Shown here one piece after another: positions 11,401 to 22,547 of a DNA stretch of 64,000 nt. The DNA comes from Phytoseiulus persimilis (Eukaryota > Arthropoda > Arachnida > Mesostigmata > Phytoseiidae), in contig CM075102.1 in assembly GCA_037576195.1 (NCBI GenBank), positions 16,116,745-16,180,744 of the forward strand, given 5' to 3'. Below the pieces are notes generated by a model. The model saw nothing but the letters and a program-made list of their open reading frames with translations. It was not told the origin of the DNA and did not search any database. The translations under genes and the position numbers were made by a program. Position 1 is the stretch's first letter. Each line of letters starts with the position of its first letter.

Positions 11401-12486
11401 TCATCATATGCCGCGAGAATGATTCCTCGAAAACCCTGCGAACTTTTGTTCGCAACGGATGGTGCATGGTAGAGAACGATTCCACAATTTTGTAGACTCG
11501 TTCCAGCTCCATAGGGTCAGCACCGTCTTCGAACTGAAAATGTAGGGCCGGGGCCGATCGTAAGACAACCTCCCACTGGGAATTTGGGACAAACAATATA
11601 TTCAGAGTTCGAACGATCAGTCGAGACTCGAGCGAAAATACTCACCGTCTCCCGCGATAGAACTTGAAGCATCTCAGAAATTATAGCGCTGTCCTCCGCG
11701 TTGATGATATTTTCATTCCACAAGTCGACGCAGATGTTGACGAACGAGTTTCCCAGGAGGGGCGGTATGAGCGTGTTGTGTATTCTCGTCAGAAATTCGA
11801 TGGTCTTGATGAATGCCAGCCACTCCTCACAGTACAGTTGGAGAACTCTCCCATCCGACTGAAACCGAAGAAGGTGAGTTCCCGTGGTGTGGAACAGAAG
11901 CTGTCGCCATCTTACCGAAGTTTGCGAACGCACAGGAGCTTTGCGGGCAGTTTCCCGGCCGTCAACACAAACAAACTTGCCTTCTTTTTGGCGGCTTCAA
12001 GCTGGCTCCGGATTCGCTCTACTAACGCAACAACATGGTAGCCGAAATACTGGTAGAGGAAATCTTTGAGTTCCGGGTCGACATTCACAGCGTCTTGTAC
12101 CTCGACGAACAGTTCCTTACAGTGTCTCTCGGATGGTTGCCCTGTAACTCAAAACCATGAGCAACAAGTGTGGCGTCTCTGTTATTGGTCAAGTCACCCC
12201 GATCTGTCGATCAGCTGTGTGAGGTTTCCCCGTCTTGTCCTGAACGCCTGCTCCCCGAAAGATCACGATTTGACATAAGGTCCGATTCCTTCACGAGCCC
12301 TGACCCGATTTCCGGCAGCTCCGGATGACGCTCATGGACATGGGAACGAGTTAGGAGGGGAGCCGTATGGGGAACTTCACCTGATAGTAGCCTGAAGATT
12401 TTCGTTCCTAACTGCTCCCATTTGAGCATACGCGCGCACTCGTCGGTAACGGGGGCTTCTCTCACACCTGGATTGAAAATATTCAT
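5465..12486 (-). CDS. Fused tandem double cullin-like protein, 18 exons
   Basis: Exons inferred (minus): 12486-12381, 12141-11981, 11858-11646, 11533-11333, 11170-11051, 10970-10881, 10789-10741, 10600-10428, 10313-10104, 9981-9802, 9629-9510, 9377-9237, 7628-7465, 7166-6857, 6773-6396, 6272-6039, 5913-5800, 5722-5465. Phases agree throughout, giving about 1,073 aa. Exons 1-8 (371 aa) look like a cullin N-terminus (LKWEQLGTKIF; MELERVYKIV; SSEYYAKHG), but about 100 aa of the second repeat region and the entire C-terminal half are missing. Exons 9-18 (702 aa) restart inside a first cullin repeat (YLKSWTTHCKYLFF) and run to the end: VTNPGGLSRLYAHRF, FNIRVLREKIWP, YSDRKLTW, MLTFENTDEQTFEAI and a winged helix with MVRLAKRASKITKKELV. 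The K in MVRLAK, near residue 1018, matches the NEDD8 site. The C-terminus is IYLP. Only 114 nt separate exon 8 from exon 9, leaving no visible room for a new promoter and start. The alternative is two genes with an unrecognised junction. Exon 13 could also start near 7562, just after the acceptor CCCTTGCAG. Confidence 0.7.
8186..8275. repeat. 40-bp tandem repeat, about 2.25 copies
   Basis: The motif CGGTGTTATG recurs at 8186, 8226 and 8266, exactly 40 bp apart. Both full copies share GGGTGTCCATCTGA, followed by an A-rich run. The array lies in the 1.6-kb intron (9236-7629) of the fused cullin-like gene, by far its longest intron. That intron also has several poly-T runs, so a small insertion is possible. 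Confidence 0.75.
11274..11295 (+). repeat. Poly-G tract (22 G) in a cullin intron
   Basis: An uninterrupted run of 22 G on the plus strand, therefore poly-C on the coding strand. It lies in the intron 11332-11171 of the fused cullin-like gene, about 100 nt upstream of the acceptor used for exon 5. It may be prone to length error in assembly or replication. Confidence 0.9.
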
Positions 12487-14738
12487 CTTTCAATATTCGT
12501 GAGTGCCGACGCGGTGGGAGATCGATGGTGCCCGCCTTCAGGTGACTGAGGGTGTTTCGAATACGCTAACGCGTTCGAGTTCCACGTCGCTCGTCGGCGA
12601 GAACGTGCAACGCGCGCCAGGTTCAGAGCGCAATCCGACTCGTTCTCTAGCATTGATCCTTTTGAGATTCCTATGTGTCGCTTCAACACAGAGCGAACAG
12701 CAGCGAATCTAGCATAGTCACACGTATAATGCACGAGACTCGACTAGAACTGGGGCGCCGCCAATGATCCGTTTTGGTTGTTCGATTGAGCGTACCGCCT
12801 CGTTCAACGGATGCCGCCATCGAGCATTCCCGAAGGGATAGTTTGCGCTCTAATGCACGATTGAGAACCGGCGCATTATCTTTTTGCGGGTACCCGAGCT
12901 GACATTTCGCTCGATTGACCGCTTTTCACGGAATGTTACAGAGGGGAGCTCCGATACAAATGGTGAATCGATGGGGAATACAGATCGCAAGCAATCCAAT
13001 CTGTCGCTAAGAGAAGGGTTCACGTGAATAGTGTGACAAGCTCGCTGGTCCCCTGAAATGATGTGGGTCTGTCCCATGTGAAAGCGGAACCGCAGCTTCC
13101 GGAAGCTTGGGCCCAAGAATCAAGTACAAAGACTCGCACTGGATTGTCGATATCACAGGCCAGCTCACCGTTCGCGATGCGCGATGGATTAAAGGCTGTG
13201 ATAAACTTCAGGGGCGACACGCTACATGGGTTCGCTCCCCATAGATGACATACAGAGGTTTGGATTTTTTTAGCTGCTCAGAACCCTCGATGAGGCGTTT
13301 CCCATCTTTGCACCCGCATCCACCGTATTGATGGTCATTGACAACTCCACCTTCGGATGAGACGAGGCTTGCAGAGGCCCCGAGGAACTTCAATGCTGTT
13401 CGAGGGATGGGAGACGAAGAGGCAGAATGTCAAAAGGGTTCCCCGGTTCCGATCGATGGTCAGGTCAGATTCCTCTGGAAGTTCATTCGCGGCAAGTGTG
13501 TGTGGCTGGAGAGCCACGCTTTGACCGAAAATGGCTAGGATTCGAGGAGCCCGTTTGACGCCCAAAAAGGAGGACAGGACTTGGGGGACTGTGTTGGTCA
13601 GGGATATATGGCGAGTTTTCCCCCTCTCCTTGCTCATTTTGAGCTCTATTAGAGAAGAAACCGGGAGCCGGAACACCGCGAACCGCCCGTCACTTCTTAA
13701 ACTGCTGAGCTGCGTTCGGTGCGCGAAAGCTGAGGTCAGTGAACTTTTCCTGGTCGCGGCTCCGACTCTCACTGCTGAGTCTGACCAGTCATGGCCCAGG
13801 GCGAGAAAGAAATTCACTTCAGCCAGACTGCTTCCGAAACAGGAGCTGATCTCGATCCGGGTAATTGTTATACTTCCGAGCGGCACTCTCCTTTCTCAAG
13901 AACGTCCACAGTGCCCGCACTTGATGCGCTCCCGCAATTATTTTTGTGCCGACGGGTTCGCCCCGAGCTAAGGACTCTTGTGTCCGAATTGTCACAAGGG
14001 ATTGTCATGCGTGATCCGGTTGGAAAAGTCCGTTGCCATTCAATCTACACTCGAATCCATGGAGAAACGGACCGATTCATTAGCGAATGGAATACGAGCC
14101 GCGTAGGAAGATGCTGCTGGATTTGTGCCGCCAGGTTTCGGAAGCTCATTCCACGACTAAATGCTCGGAACGGGCAGAACCCCGATTCTTCTGGCGTTCT
14201 TGGAAGAAAGCAAGAACAGGTGGAGTACCCTGCTGCCTCATGTGGGAGTCCGCCAAGTACCGAATCTATGCATATTTCCCAACAGAGGACATCGATGTGT
14301 CGATATCCATGGGTTTCGGGAGGAGCTTCGAACGGACCTTCGTGATTAGACGACGTCCGTGGTTTTCTCAGATTATGTTAGTTGATGCGATGGCTCTTTC
14401 GGCACTTGGGCTGAGAGATGCGGTCGAAAACCGCTCGCAAAAATGTGAGTTCAGAACCTCTCTCACACTCTCCGACTCCACAAACTATTCGCAGAACTTC
14501 CTCTCAGTCGGAAAAGCCACGCACGTAGCTGACCAAGGACTGTATAAACAAAGATTAGACATCGTTGTGCATTTGGAGGGGAGGCTCCGGGATATGCGTA
14601 GTAGCTATTCCATGTCCGCTCGAGTCTCATCTCAAATCCCCGTACTCCGAGTACAGCGCCTGAGCCGAGGAGACCGTCAGAGGCCTTCGGGTGCGTAGCT
14701 TTCGGGTTCCGGCAACGAAAATCCCGGCTACGGTCTAC
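12487..14738. other. 5' flank of the fused cullin gene; no certain gene
   Basis: This region should hold the promoter of the minus-strand fused cullin-like gene (ATG at 12486). Open frames exist on both strands between 13.3 and 14.7 kb. One plus-strand frame near 13.97-14.1 kb reads LLCPNCHKGL followed by a helical-looking stretch, which could be a decayed zinc-binding retrotransposon ORF1. In-frame stops and the lack of any domain match leave it unassigned. Confidence 0.35.
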
Positions 14739-15004
14739 CTGGCACGTACTCCAACCACAAACGTTCCGGGGAACTCCTGATCCTCCTGGAAAGTCGAGAA
14801 AAGAGGTCGCGTGAGCGGTCCGTTGCTTTATAATGGGGAACGGGTACACGAAACGACTGCTCGCCCAGATCGGACCTTCTCTCGGCTTCAACGCGTCGCT
14901 TCTTACTGAAAATTTTGATTATTCAGCGAATCTCTAGAGAGAACTCACATTCGAATGGGAGGCTTCTGATGCGTGAGCTCCTTGTCCCAGATTAGTGTCT
15001 TCAT
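14739..15004 (-). CDS. Putative two-exon start of an unrecognised basic protein
   Basis: I do not recognise this protein. Exon 1 (15004-14949) begins with ATG and ends at a good donor, AAT|GTGAGT. A 43-nt intron follows, ending in TTTTCAG. Exon 2 (14905-14739) continues in the matching phase and stays open to a CAG|GTAGAC donor. The joined frame starts MKTLIWDKELTHQKPPIR, is rich in Arg and Lys in exon 2 (KKRRVEAERR, RDLFSRLSRRIRSSPERLWL), and gives about 74 residues. A TCAGT initiator-like element lies upstream, near 15080. Any further exons would lie toward lower coordinates, but I could not place them. It could also be a chance open frame or an untranslated exon. Confidence 0.3.
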
Positions 15005-15935
15005 CCGACTGACGTGCCGATGCAGTTGTGTCCGATGAGCGATCCGACCTAGCTACTACTCTTCGTCTCATCAATTAACTGAGAGTCTCTCCAGATCTCC
15101 CCATCTACCCCGCTTATTAATCTCTGTGATCCTCCTGTCTTGCAGTGTTCCGAGGAGCGCCACTCCTCGACATCAGCGAACGCGGAAACGCCACGTGCGG
15201 AGACGAGAAAGCTGGTCTATACCAGGAGAATGCAGGGGGCTTCCGATCTTTTTCTCTGGATTCAGCGCGGAAACCAAGTTGGGATAGGGTCTGTTGCTCC
15301 CTCTTTTCGGTCACAAATGAACCAAGGGATATCGGCTGCACAGAGAGTCACCTATTGGGAACTGCGCTGTACACGAGCATCGGCGTTGTTAATAATCGGC
15401 GGTCTCGGACAGGACATTTCTTCGGGTCTTTGAGGGGAACAAGCCCCATTAAATAGGAACTCGCCGGAACCTTCTGTGGATAGTGTCCGCAAATAATTTC
15501 GGACCATAATCACAGTGGGTTGAGACGCAAGCTGATTACATTCTGAATTTGTCCACGACGCCAAGGCAGCCAGGATTTCCTCTGAATCGCGGTCGGCCCA
15601 ACGGACCTCGTAGAAACCAATTTCCTGCAGAGCTCAACCCGCAAGCTAGCTGTTTTTTTGTTGCGAGGGGACTCAATTGACTACAGGGATCCAATGTGAT
15701 TCGTCTCATTCTACGTTTGGTATCGAGTCTCACGTCGGTTTCGGTCTTTGTTGGGCTCTCTCCACGGATCCTTGGATTTTCTTTTCTGAGCTCCCTCCCT
15801 TCAAACATCCGCGGATTGGCTCTTCCCTGTCTCTGATCGAGCACAGAATAGTTCGGCAATCGGGGATCGCGGGTCGGAGACCGAGTTTGAAAATGCAGTG
15901 CTTGGTTCCTGCATGGTTTGGTATGGTATTAATTC

Positions 15936-15979
15936 ATCCATATTATCATGTACACATGTGTTTTTAATAATACATGGAT
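15936..15979. repeat. Imperfect inverted repeat in an AT-rich patch
   Basis: ATCCATATTAT at the left pairs with ATAATACATGGAT at the right, about 20 nt apart, so the region can form a hairpin. It sits immediately 5' of a short open frame. It could be a miniature transposable element end or a chance palindrome. Confidence 0.45.
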
Positions 15980-16002
15980 ATTCAGCGCGAGTAGCTCAGC
16001 AA

Positions 16003-16245
16003 ATGGATTTCAAATTTTTGTCCCAATGCTCCAGGATCTTCCTCGTGTTCCTCACTTTGGTTGCGTTATTTAACCAGACGGTACAGAAGTTCTTCTCCGT
16101 TGTAGTAGATATCGTTGCAACCAAAAATAACGTTCTCCATCTAATAATCGCATTGGTTCATCTGGGACGGCTCATGTCTAGAGTTCATCCCATGGGCTCT
16201 ACACGGTGGCTTTTTGAGGACGAGAATTCGCGAGCCCAACTTTGA
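16003..16245 (+). CDS. Short hydrophobic open frame, hypothetical
   Basis: ATG-initiated frame of 80 codons beginning MDFKFLSQ. Two hydrophobic segments (FLVFLTLVALF and VLHLIIALVHL) are separated by a polar linker, as in a small membrane protein or a fragment of a multi-pass receptor. It has no recognised domain, no clear splice partner and no supporting neighbour. It may simply be chance in a locally AT-rich sequence. Confidence 0.15.
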   Translation: MDFKFLSQCSRIFLVFLTLVALFNQTVQKFFSVVVDIVATKNNVLHLIIALVHLGRLMSRVHPMGSTRWLFEDENSRAQL

Positions 16246-19200
16246 TCTGGCCGTTTATTTCTGATACCTTGGATTTTCGTCTCGGGAATAACAAACTGGT
16301 TACCAGAATTTTTGCTCGGCCCAGGGACGGTAGGGTGCTGTCCTCACTTTTGTCATATAGCTAGCTGTTCACACCACGGGTGGTTGCCCCCGCTGAACGC
16401 TCCCTGGATAAACCGGAGAACCATGTTTTGTTTTCATGATCAATATTCCCATGCTTCCCTCAATGAGTTTGGGAGACTCATTGGAAATATCGGCGCTCAT
16501 TCACCACATCGCATCGAGCCGCTCCATGCCGGGGTGGAGTACGAATGGAGCGTAGATGCGAATGTGGAAGACCCTTATTGTAAAAGTTGAGGACCTAGTT
16601 TTTTAGGAGCCGTTTTCTGTCGGAATACCGTCCTCATGACGCATTCATATGATAACTAGTCTCCTCCGACCACGCTCGCTTGGACCTTATCCTTGATATA
16701 AATGCCGTGGTTCTCTTTGGGAGTTGCTGAGAATGCGAAAGGGGTTTGTTACTTCGCTGGACTTTGTGAAAACCAATTATCACTTGACTGACTTGTGATC
16801 GAGGACGCCGGTTCATTCCGGGTTAAAAACCGGCGTTGACTCTTCCTATTGTTATTCTATCTCTCGACGGCGACAGACCTACCTTCGCCGCGGGAGGTCT
16901 CTCCTCTGACCTCGCTTTTGTCGCATGGAAATTCTCAGAATTATCGTCAGAGGTGGAGCGAAAACTTCGATTGAAAGTCATTGACCTCAATCATATTGAC
17001 AGGCAACGAGACCGTGGGCGTTCGGCGTTCTAATCCTGAAGATTCGGATCTCCGTGAGATCTTCAGGATTTCCGGATCTCGAGCAAGGTGAGACGCCGCG
17101 CTTTCGCGGCTATTCGATGAAACGAGTTCAAGCTTGCGGAGTTGCAACCTCCACAAACCAAGCGAGTTCCCACCCGAGCTGCTTTTCTGTCAAACAATCT
17201 GTCGAAAATATCCGCCCGCCGTGATCTTTTTGAACTCTCGACTGTCGTCAACCTTTCGCGTCTGTGGCACGTAGATTTCCAGGTGCTGTTTGGGCCAGGT
17301 GATCGGAGCTTAGTCTCGGAGGAACTGTTTCCGATCGAGTGGAGGCCGCATCCACGTCGATCTGAGCGAGGGAGCAGAAATGATACCAACAGCCTGGTAG
17401 TCGCTTGAGTACGGGGAATTAGTCATTCCAGGTTCGATGCCACCAACCGGGAGGCTCGACGGCGCTCCCTGAAAACAGCACATCTGCAGTTCCAGGACGA
17501 CTCCGGTCATAACATCTGGGATCGATCTCTTCGTTCCCGTAGTGAATCCCACTCCTCGCTGAGTAGAATCCGGAAAATGTGCGACGACGCTGAATGTTCG
17601 CACGTTTCGATGTCACGAGATTGGAGTTGGAAATTCCGATGGCTTACCGCTCGGTCGGTGGCTGGAACCAGAGTACATCGCAGCTCGACTCGGATCGAAG
17701 GGGTTGAAGAACTTCTTCATGGCTATCGTCGTCGTGATGAGGGAAGCCTTGCGTGTTCTCAGCTCGTCAGAATGGGTATCATATGAGTAAACGACTCACA
17801 ATCAGAACGTGACGTTTTAAACAGCTGCCATCGTGTTATTGACGTCGCGCATGCTCGCTGCGGAACTCTTGTGGATTCACTGAAGCGCTAAGGTACTGGT
17901 TTCAAACACATCCGGTGCGGGTTTCCTTCGGTTAGGTCTCCTGCTCTGGCGTGGCGGCTAAGGTCAGCCACGATGCTCGAGAGGGCGTGAGGAAAAACTA
18001 CCGAGCACCTGGGAGCCATTGTGGGGCCCTGACCTTCTTTCGTGCCCTCTCCACTTCATGCCCATAGTTCTTCTGGCAACTTCTTTGTCGGCAATAAGAA
18101 CTTTCGGGCTATTGAACGACATTTGCAGTTGAGCTAACGCGGCAGCTGGCTTCCCCTCACTCAGAAATTTCCACTCGGAGATATTGTCCCCCGCCCCTCT
18201 TAAAACTCCAGTATGATTCCGTACGCCGTTCTCCAGACAAGTTGCCTCCGTCCCGAGATGTCGTTGCGAGGCTCGAGCTCTCTACGATAGTTCCCGGACC
18301 ACGGCGATGTGCTGAGTTCCTTCCCCATCCAGTATACTCCAACGAGGAGAAAAATAAACGAAACTCGCGCAGAAATTCCCTCTTCAGGAGGCTCGGCCCA
18401 GGAACCCGCAGTGCATCAGAATTTCTGCCACCTTTGACATTTTTCCCGAGACCACTCTCCTACGGGACTCGCTTCTTCTTCTCATTAGATTTCGAGAGGG
18501 CGGCTTCATCATAAAATAATTGGCTCCAACTTCGCAGTGGAACCAGCCTTCATTCGCTTGGAGGTCATGCAGTGCTATCGATCACATGGAGCCAAATGAT
18601 TATGGAGTGAGAGAATATCTGAAGCTCGCCACCGAGACCGAGAGGAGCATCGACTGGAGCGAGGAGCTTTCAGATACCTCGAAAATTTGTTGCCTTGGAG
18701 AATGCATACGAAGAAGCTTTACAATGTTGCTCGTGTTCGGATGGGCGGACATCTGGCACCGCGAAAAAAACTTGCAAATCGTACGATTGTTGGAGTTCAC
18801 ATGGAGGGTACTCATGAATGCAAGCCCACTAAACATCTGTACCTGATGAATCGAATCGAGTGATACTTCTTGTGGAGCGTCGATTACCTCTTCAACATGG
18901 TTTCAGAGCAATGAGATTGACCTTCCTTTCCCGTTTGTTTCTCGTCCTCTCCTCCGCCAAGAGCTCTGCGAAAAGAAGAACGACAGGATCGCTGGAGAGT
19001 TTCAGTCGGATGTTTCCGAGCCACTGGCTACTTCCGAGGCTCTTCGACCGTATTCCGTTGGGGTCTTCCTGGGTCGCTCCTACGTTACATTCAGAGTGGG
19101 TGAGGCGATACTTTTGGCAGCCCCAGGCCTTCTTGGGGGAAAGGGAGGCAAGAAGATCGTTGGGGAACCTACCTCCGGGGATTGTTTCGCTCAGGTCTTC

Positions 19201-22200
19201 ATTGACAGTGACTCGGGAATACTCCCCGCCTTCTCGGACTAGCTCTCGGGGAGGTCTGACCGTTCCACAGCGCCCGCGAATCACATTCCTCTTGAAGCCT
19301 CCTCCCTCGAAAGACTTTCTGGGCTCGAGTTTATCCCAAGCCAGCGCAACGTCACCAAACTAAAGATTCCAGCGAGTGGTGGGGACGACGTGAGCGTCAA
19401 ACTTTCGTATTGGACCGCCACCTACATCATAAGGACGATTATCGGAGTCTCATTTTCGATTCTGGTTTGAGCGAATTTTCTATTTCCCAGGCTCCCGAAG
19501 CAGACCCGGACGCGGCGAGCACCCGTCTGCTTCCAATGTTTGAGCCCAGAGTGGACGAAGTCGCAGTCAACAACTTGATGAAGTCGAGCAGCGATTCAAC
19601 CTCAGGAGCACTTCGAATTCGGAAAACTCGAATCGTGGTCGTTGCCTTCCGCGTTGTCGGCCTGCGAGGCGCGCGCGTTCAAACGAAGGGATCTCTGAGT
19701 CCTTCAGGTTTGTTATCCTTCCCCTCGATTTTTGTAGCATGAAGCATTCTGGTCATAAATCAGAGATAGCTCCCACAACAAGGAGAGCAACCGTAACGGG
19801 TGGCGCGACCGTCCGCCACGGTCGGCTCGAACCAGGGGCGGCTCGAAGGTTTATGACGCACTTGGGAATATTTAGGAGATGCAGAACAGGGCTCGAAATA
19901 ATTCCAACCGAAGTCGTTCGTTAAGTAAGATATCGATACAGTACTGTCAAGTAATGGTCACGCGTCATCAGGTATTTATTGAGCGCTCCGCCGACCGTTA
20001 CTCGCCGGATTGCCTGGCAGTCCGGCGACTTCACCAAGTGATGATCGTTGCGGTGGCGCTCCGTCGAATCGTCTGAAATCGGAAAAAGTCCAGACCCCGA
20101 CTGGATCGTCTTGTTGTACTTGACGTGCCTGGGCAAGAGTTCGATGGATTGCCTTGGAAGATTTCTCCCAACGGGATCGGCAAAACGTAGCATGGATGCT
20201 GCGCTCGAAACGGGATACGGGCTCATTAGGACGAGATTGTTGAGAAGCTTCCCCCCTTTGACGCCGATTCCGAACGAATCGGATCTTTTACCGCATAATT
20301 GACACAAAAACATCGTTGGAATGAACCGGGCATGACGATCGCGACCCGCTATTAACAAGAACTGTTGCCTCCGTCGAGGCACCGCAGCTGTCAAGTAATT
20401 AGTAAGCGTCGATCCGAGAAATTATCGAGCAAGCGTTCCCTCGCGGAGTTTTTTGCGTCTGGCGTTTGGCTTGAGGTTCTTCACAGGGCACCTCGAAGTC
20501 GATCCGTTAGTACAACCAAGAACGGGGGCCGCGAAAGAAATCCTCACGGTGCCGATACTCCTCACTCCAATTCTTCAGGTCAGTTTTCCTTAGGCGCTCG
20601 GGCCTGCAATCGGACACCTTTTCGCTGAGTAACCCCGTTCCTGAAGTTCTGGAGCCTTCAAGCTGTTGGGAAGCGAGATCGAACCCGCAGCACATAGAGC
20701 TGGTCTCATCTAGTGTAGAAGTTTTGCCCAATATCTCAGCCGGGAGTCGCGATCTGGGGCGTTGACCCCAAGACTTTCAAGCTCAGAACGTCCCCTCCGG
20801 TGATTTCCAAACCGTGCCTTTTAGTCGGTGGCGACGACATAATCAAGAGCGCTGAGCTCGCGTTCCAAGGAGTGAGGCGAGGACGACTGAGTGAACCCGA
20901 CGTCAAAAATTAGGTTTGACTTGGGACACAGACCCTACAAAGTTCCATGGATCAGATTTTAGAGAGCCGAGCATCGGCCTGTCTCGAACAACGCCCGAAC
21001 TACTTTCTGTTGGCAATTCTTCCTATCGCATCGCCCTGTCCTGGTTTCCAAATAGCGAATTCACCTGGCGGATCGAAATCCCCAGGTCGACGTGACCATC
21101 TCAGGTCGGAAAAGTCCGCAGTTTCGAATCCTCTGACGGTCCTCCGGGAATCCTTTCCAATGTTCCCAATCTTCGCCAGAGTGCTAGACACGAAATTCAG
21201 AGCATCGTTCTCCTCCTCAAGCTTCCGTGTGCTACGTAACAGGCTATTCAGTTCTGAGGGCAGGCAAGGGGGAGGAATGCTGGAGGAAAACGAATTCGGG
21301 AAATGTCACTGTGAGGAAGCTCTCTAAGCTCTGAGTGCTGATCGGAAAATCACACAGCGTTCAAGGTCGGCTGCTGCTCGATCTACGATGAATGAAGTGT
21401 CGTTGAGAGATTTATTTTTCTCCCCCCGAGCATCCTAGCGTCCCTCCGGTCTTCGTACGATGCTGCGATTTGTAGTTTTCGAAGTTGTTCTGTTGTAGCG
21501 CCCCGAAATGAACTGAGATGAGAATGTCAACCGAGGACGAAGTCAGAAGATGTGGAAAGGAGCCCAGAATGAGCGGCAGACCAACAACAGCTTCCTTGAG
21601 CAAGTCCACCCAAGCATTCTCTGGCTTGCCACCGCTGCGCACACGGTAAGACTAGGCCATCTACCGAGCTGTTTCGATGTTCATGGCGAACGCTGGTGGC
21701 GAAGTTGTGGCAAGAAATGCTTCTCCCTCTGGGGCACTTTATCAACTCACTCTAAGGGTGGGTTCGCGGGTAGCTCGCGCCGATCTCGGTGCGGTTTCCC
21801 TGTCAGGCCACTTTTCGGCCGGACTTCGATCCGAGCTCACTCCTGAGATGGTTCCGCGCGACAGCGGCTAAAACAAAACAAGGTTCTGAGATGCTCTGAA
21901 GCCAAATCGTAGGATCAGCGCATAGTCCCGGTCTGTTTGCTAAGTGCGACGAGATCTCTGCGTGTGATCACAGGACGCTCCGAAAACTGAGAGGGATTCT
22001 TCGACCACCTTCGCACTCGTGCTGCTGGTCAGCGGCAGCAAGTGAGGTTTCGATGATCTGCGAACCCTCCGATAGATGTTCGTAATGACCATTCCAATGC
22101 CTGTACGGAATGATATGATCGAGTAAAAGTATAAGCGCCAGAATTTCGCTGGCTGATCGTGGAGCGGTGGCGAGCAGTGAGAGGAATTCTCGCCGACTGC

Positions 22201-22518
22201 CTCTTGGAACGAGAAAGAGCGAGGCGAACCGTTGTCTCCGGTGCTCCCCGCGCCAACTGAATCGCCGATTGCGCGTCACCGGAATGGAGCTGACGACGAC
22301 GAAGTTGATCAGAAATCTGTGAAAGAGCTGTTTCTGTCCCCTTTCTGTGACGTCGACAGACTCCTTCTGCGGAGGCTCAGCACCTCGCACTAGCGAACGC
22401 ACGTGTGGTGTTGTTTGTTCGCCGAGTGTGCTTCGATCGCTTGAGGCGACCCGAAGAATAGCTGCGAATCGATCGCTTGTGTGCTTCTCGCCAGTTTCCT
22501 CGGGAGTTTTCTTCGTCT

Positions 22519-22523
22519 GTCAG
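22519..22523 (+). promoter_or_regulatory. Initiator-like TCAGT element
   Basis: TCAGT matches the arthropod initiator consensus core. It lies about 28 nt upstream of the ATG of the small spliced candidate gene at 22548, as expected for a short 5' leader. This is a motif match only. Confidence 0.2.
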
Positions 22524-22547
22524 TCGATTGCTATCACTCTCGCATCG

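Larger units (their letters stand above)
15005..22547. other. Gene-poor interval with decayed open frames
   Basis: No gene with convincing splicing and homology was found. The following are visible. An imperfect hairpin lies at 15936-15979 in an AT-rich patch. A short ATG frame follows it (16003-16245, 80 aa) with two hydrophobic stretches. Several longer frames are interrupted by single stops at about 18.9-19.5 kb, 19.9-20.4 kb and 20.8-21.2 kb. Their composition is protein-like in places, but I recognise no domain. They may be old transposon or pseudogene remnants; that is inference. Confidence 0.35.

Noticed and set aside
13335-13886. 183-codon minus-strand frame upstream of the cullin cluster
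   Set aside because: A plus-strand frame of similar length overlaps it, there is no domain, and it cannot be joined to the 14.7-15.0 kb candidate in a consistent phase.
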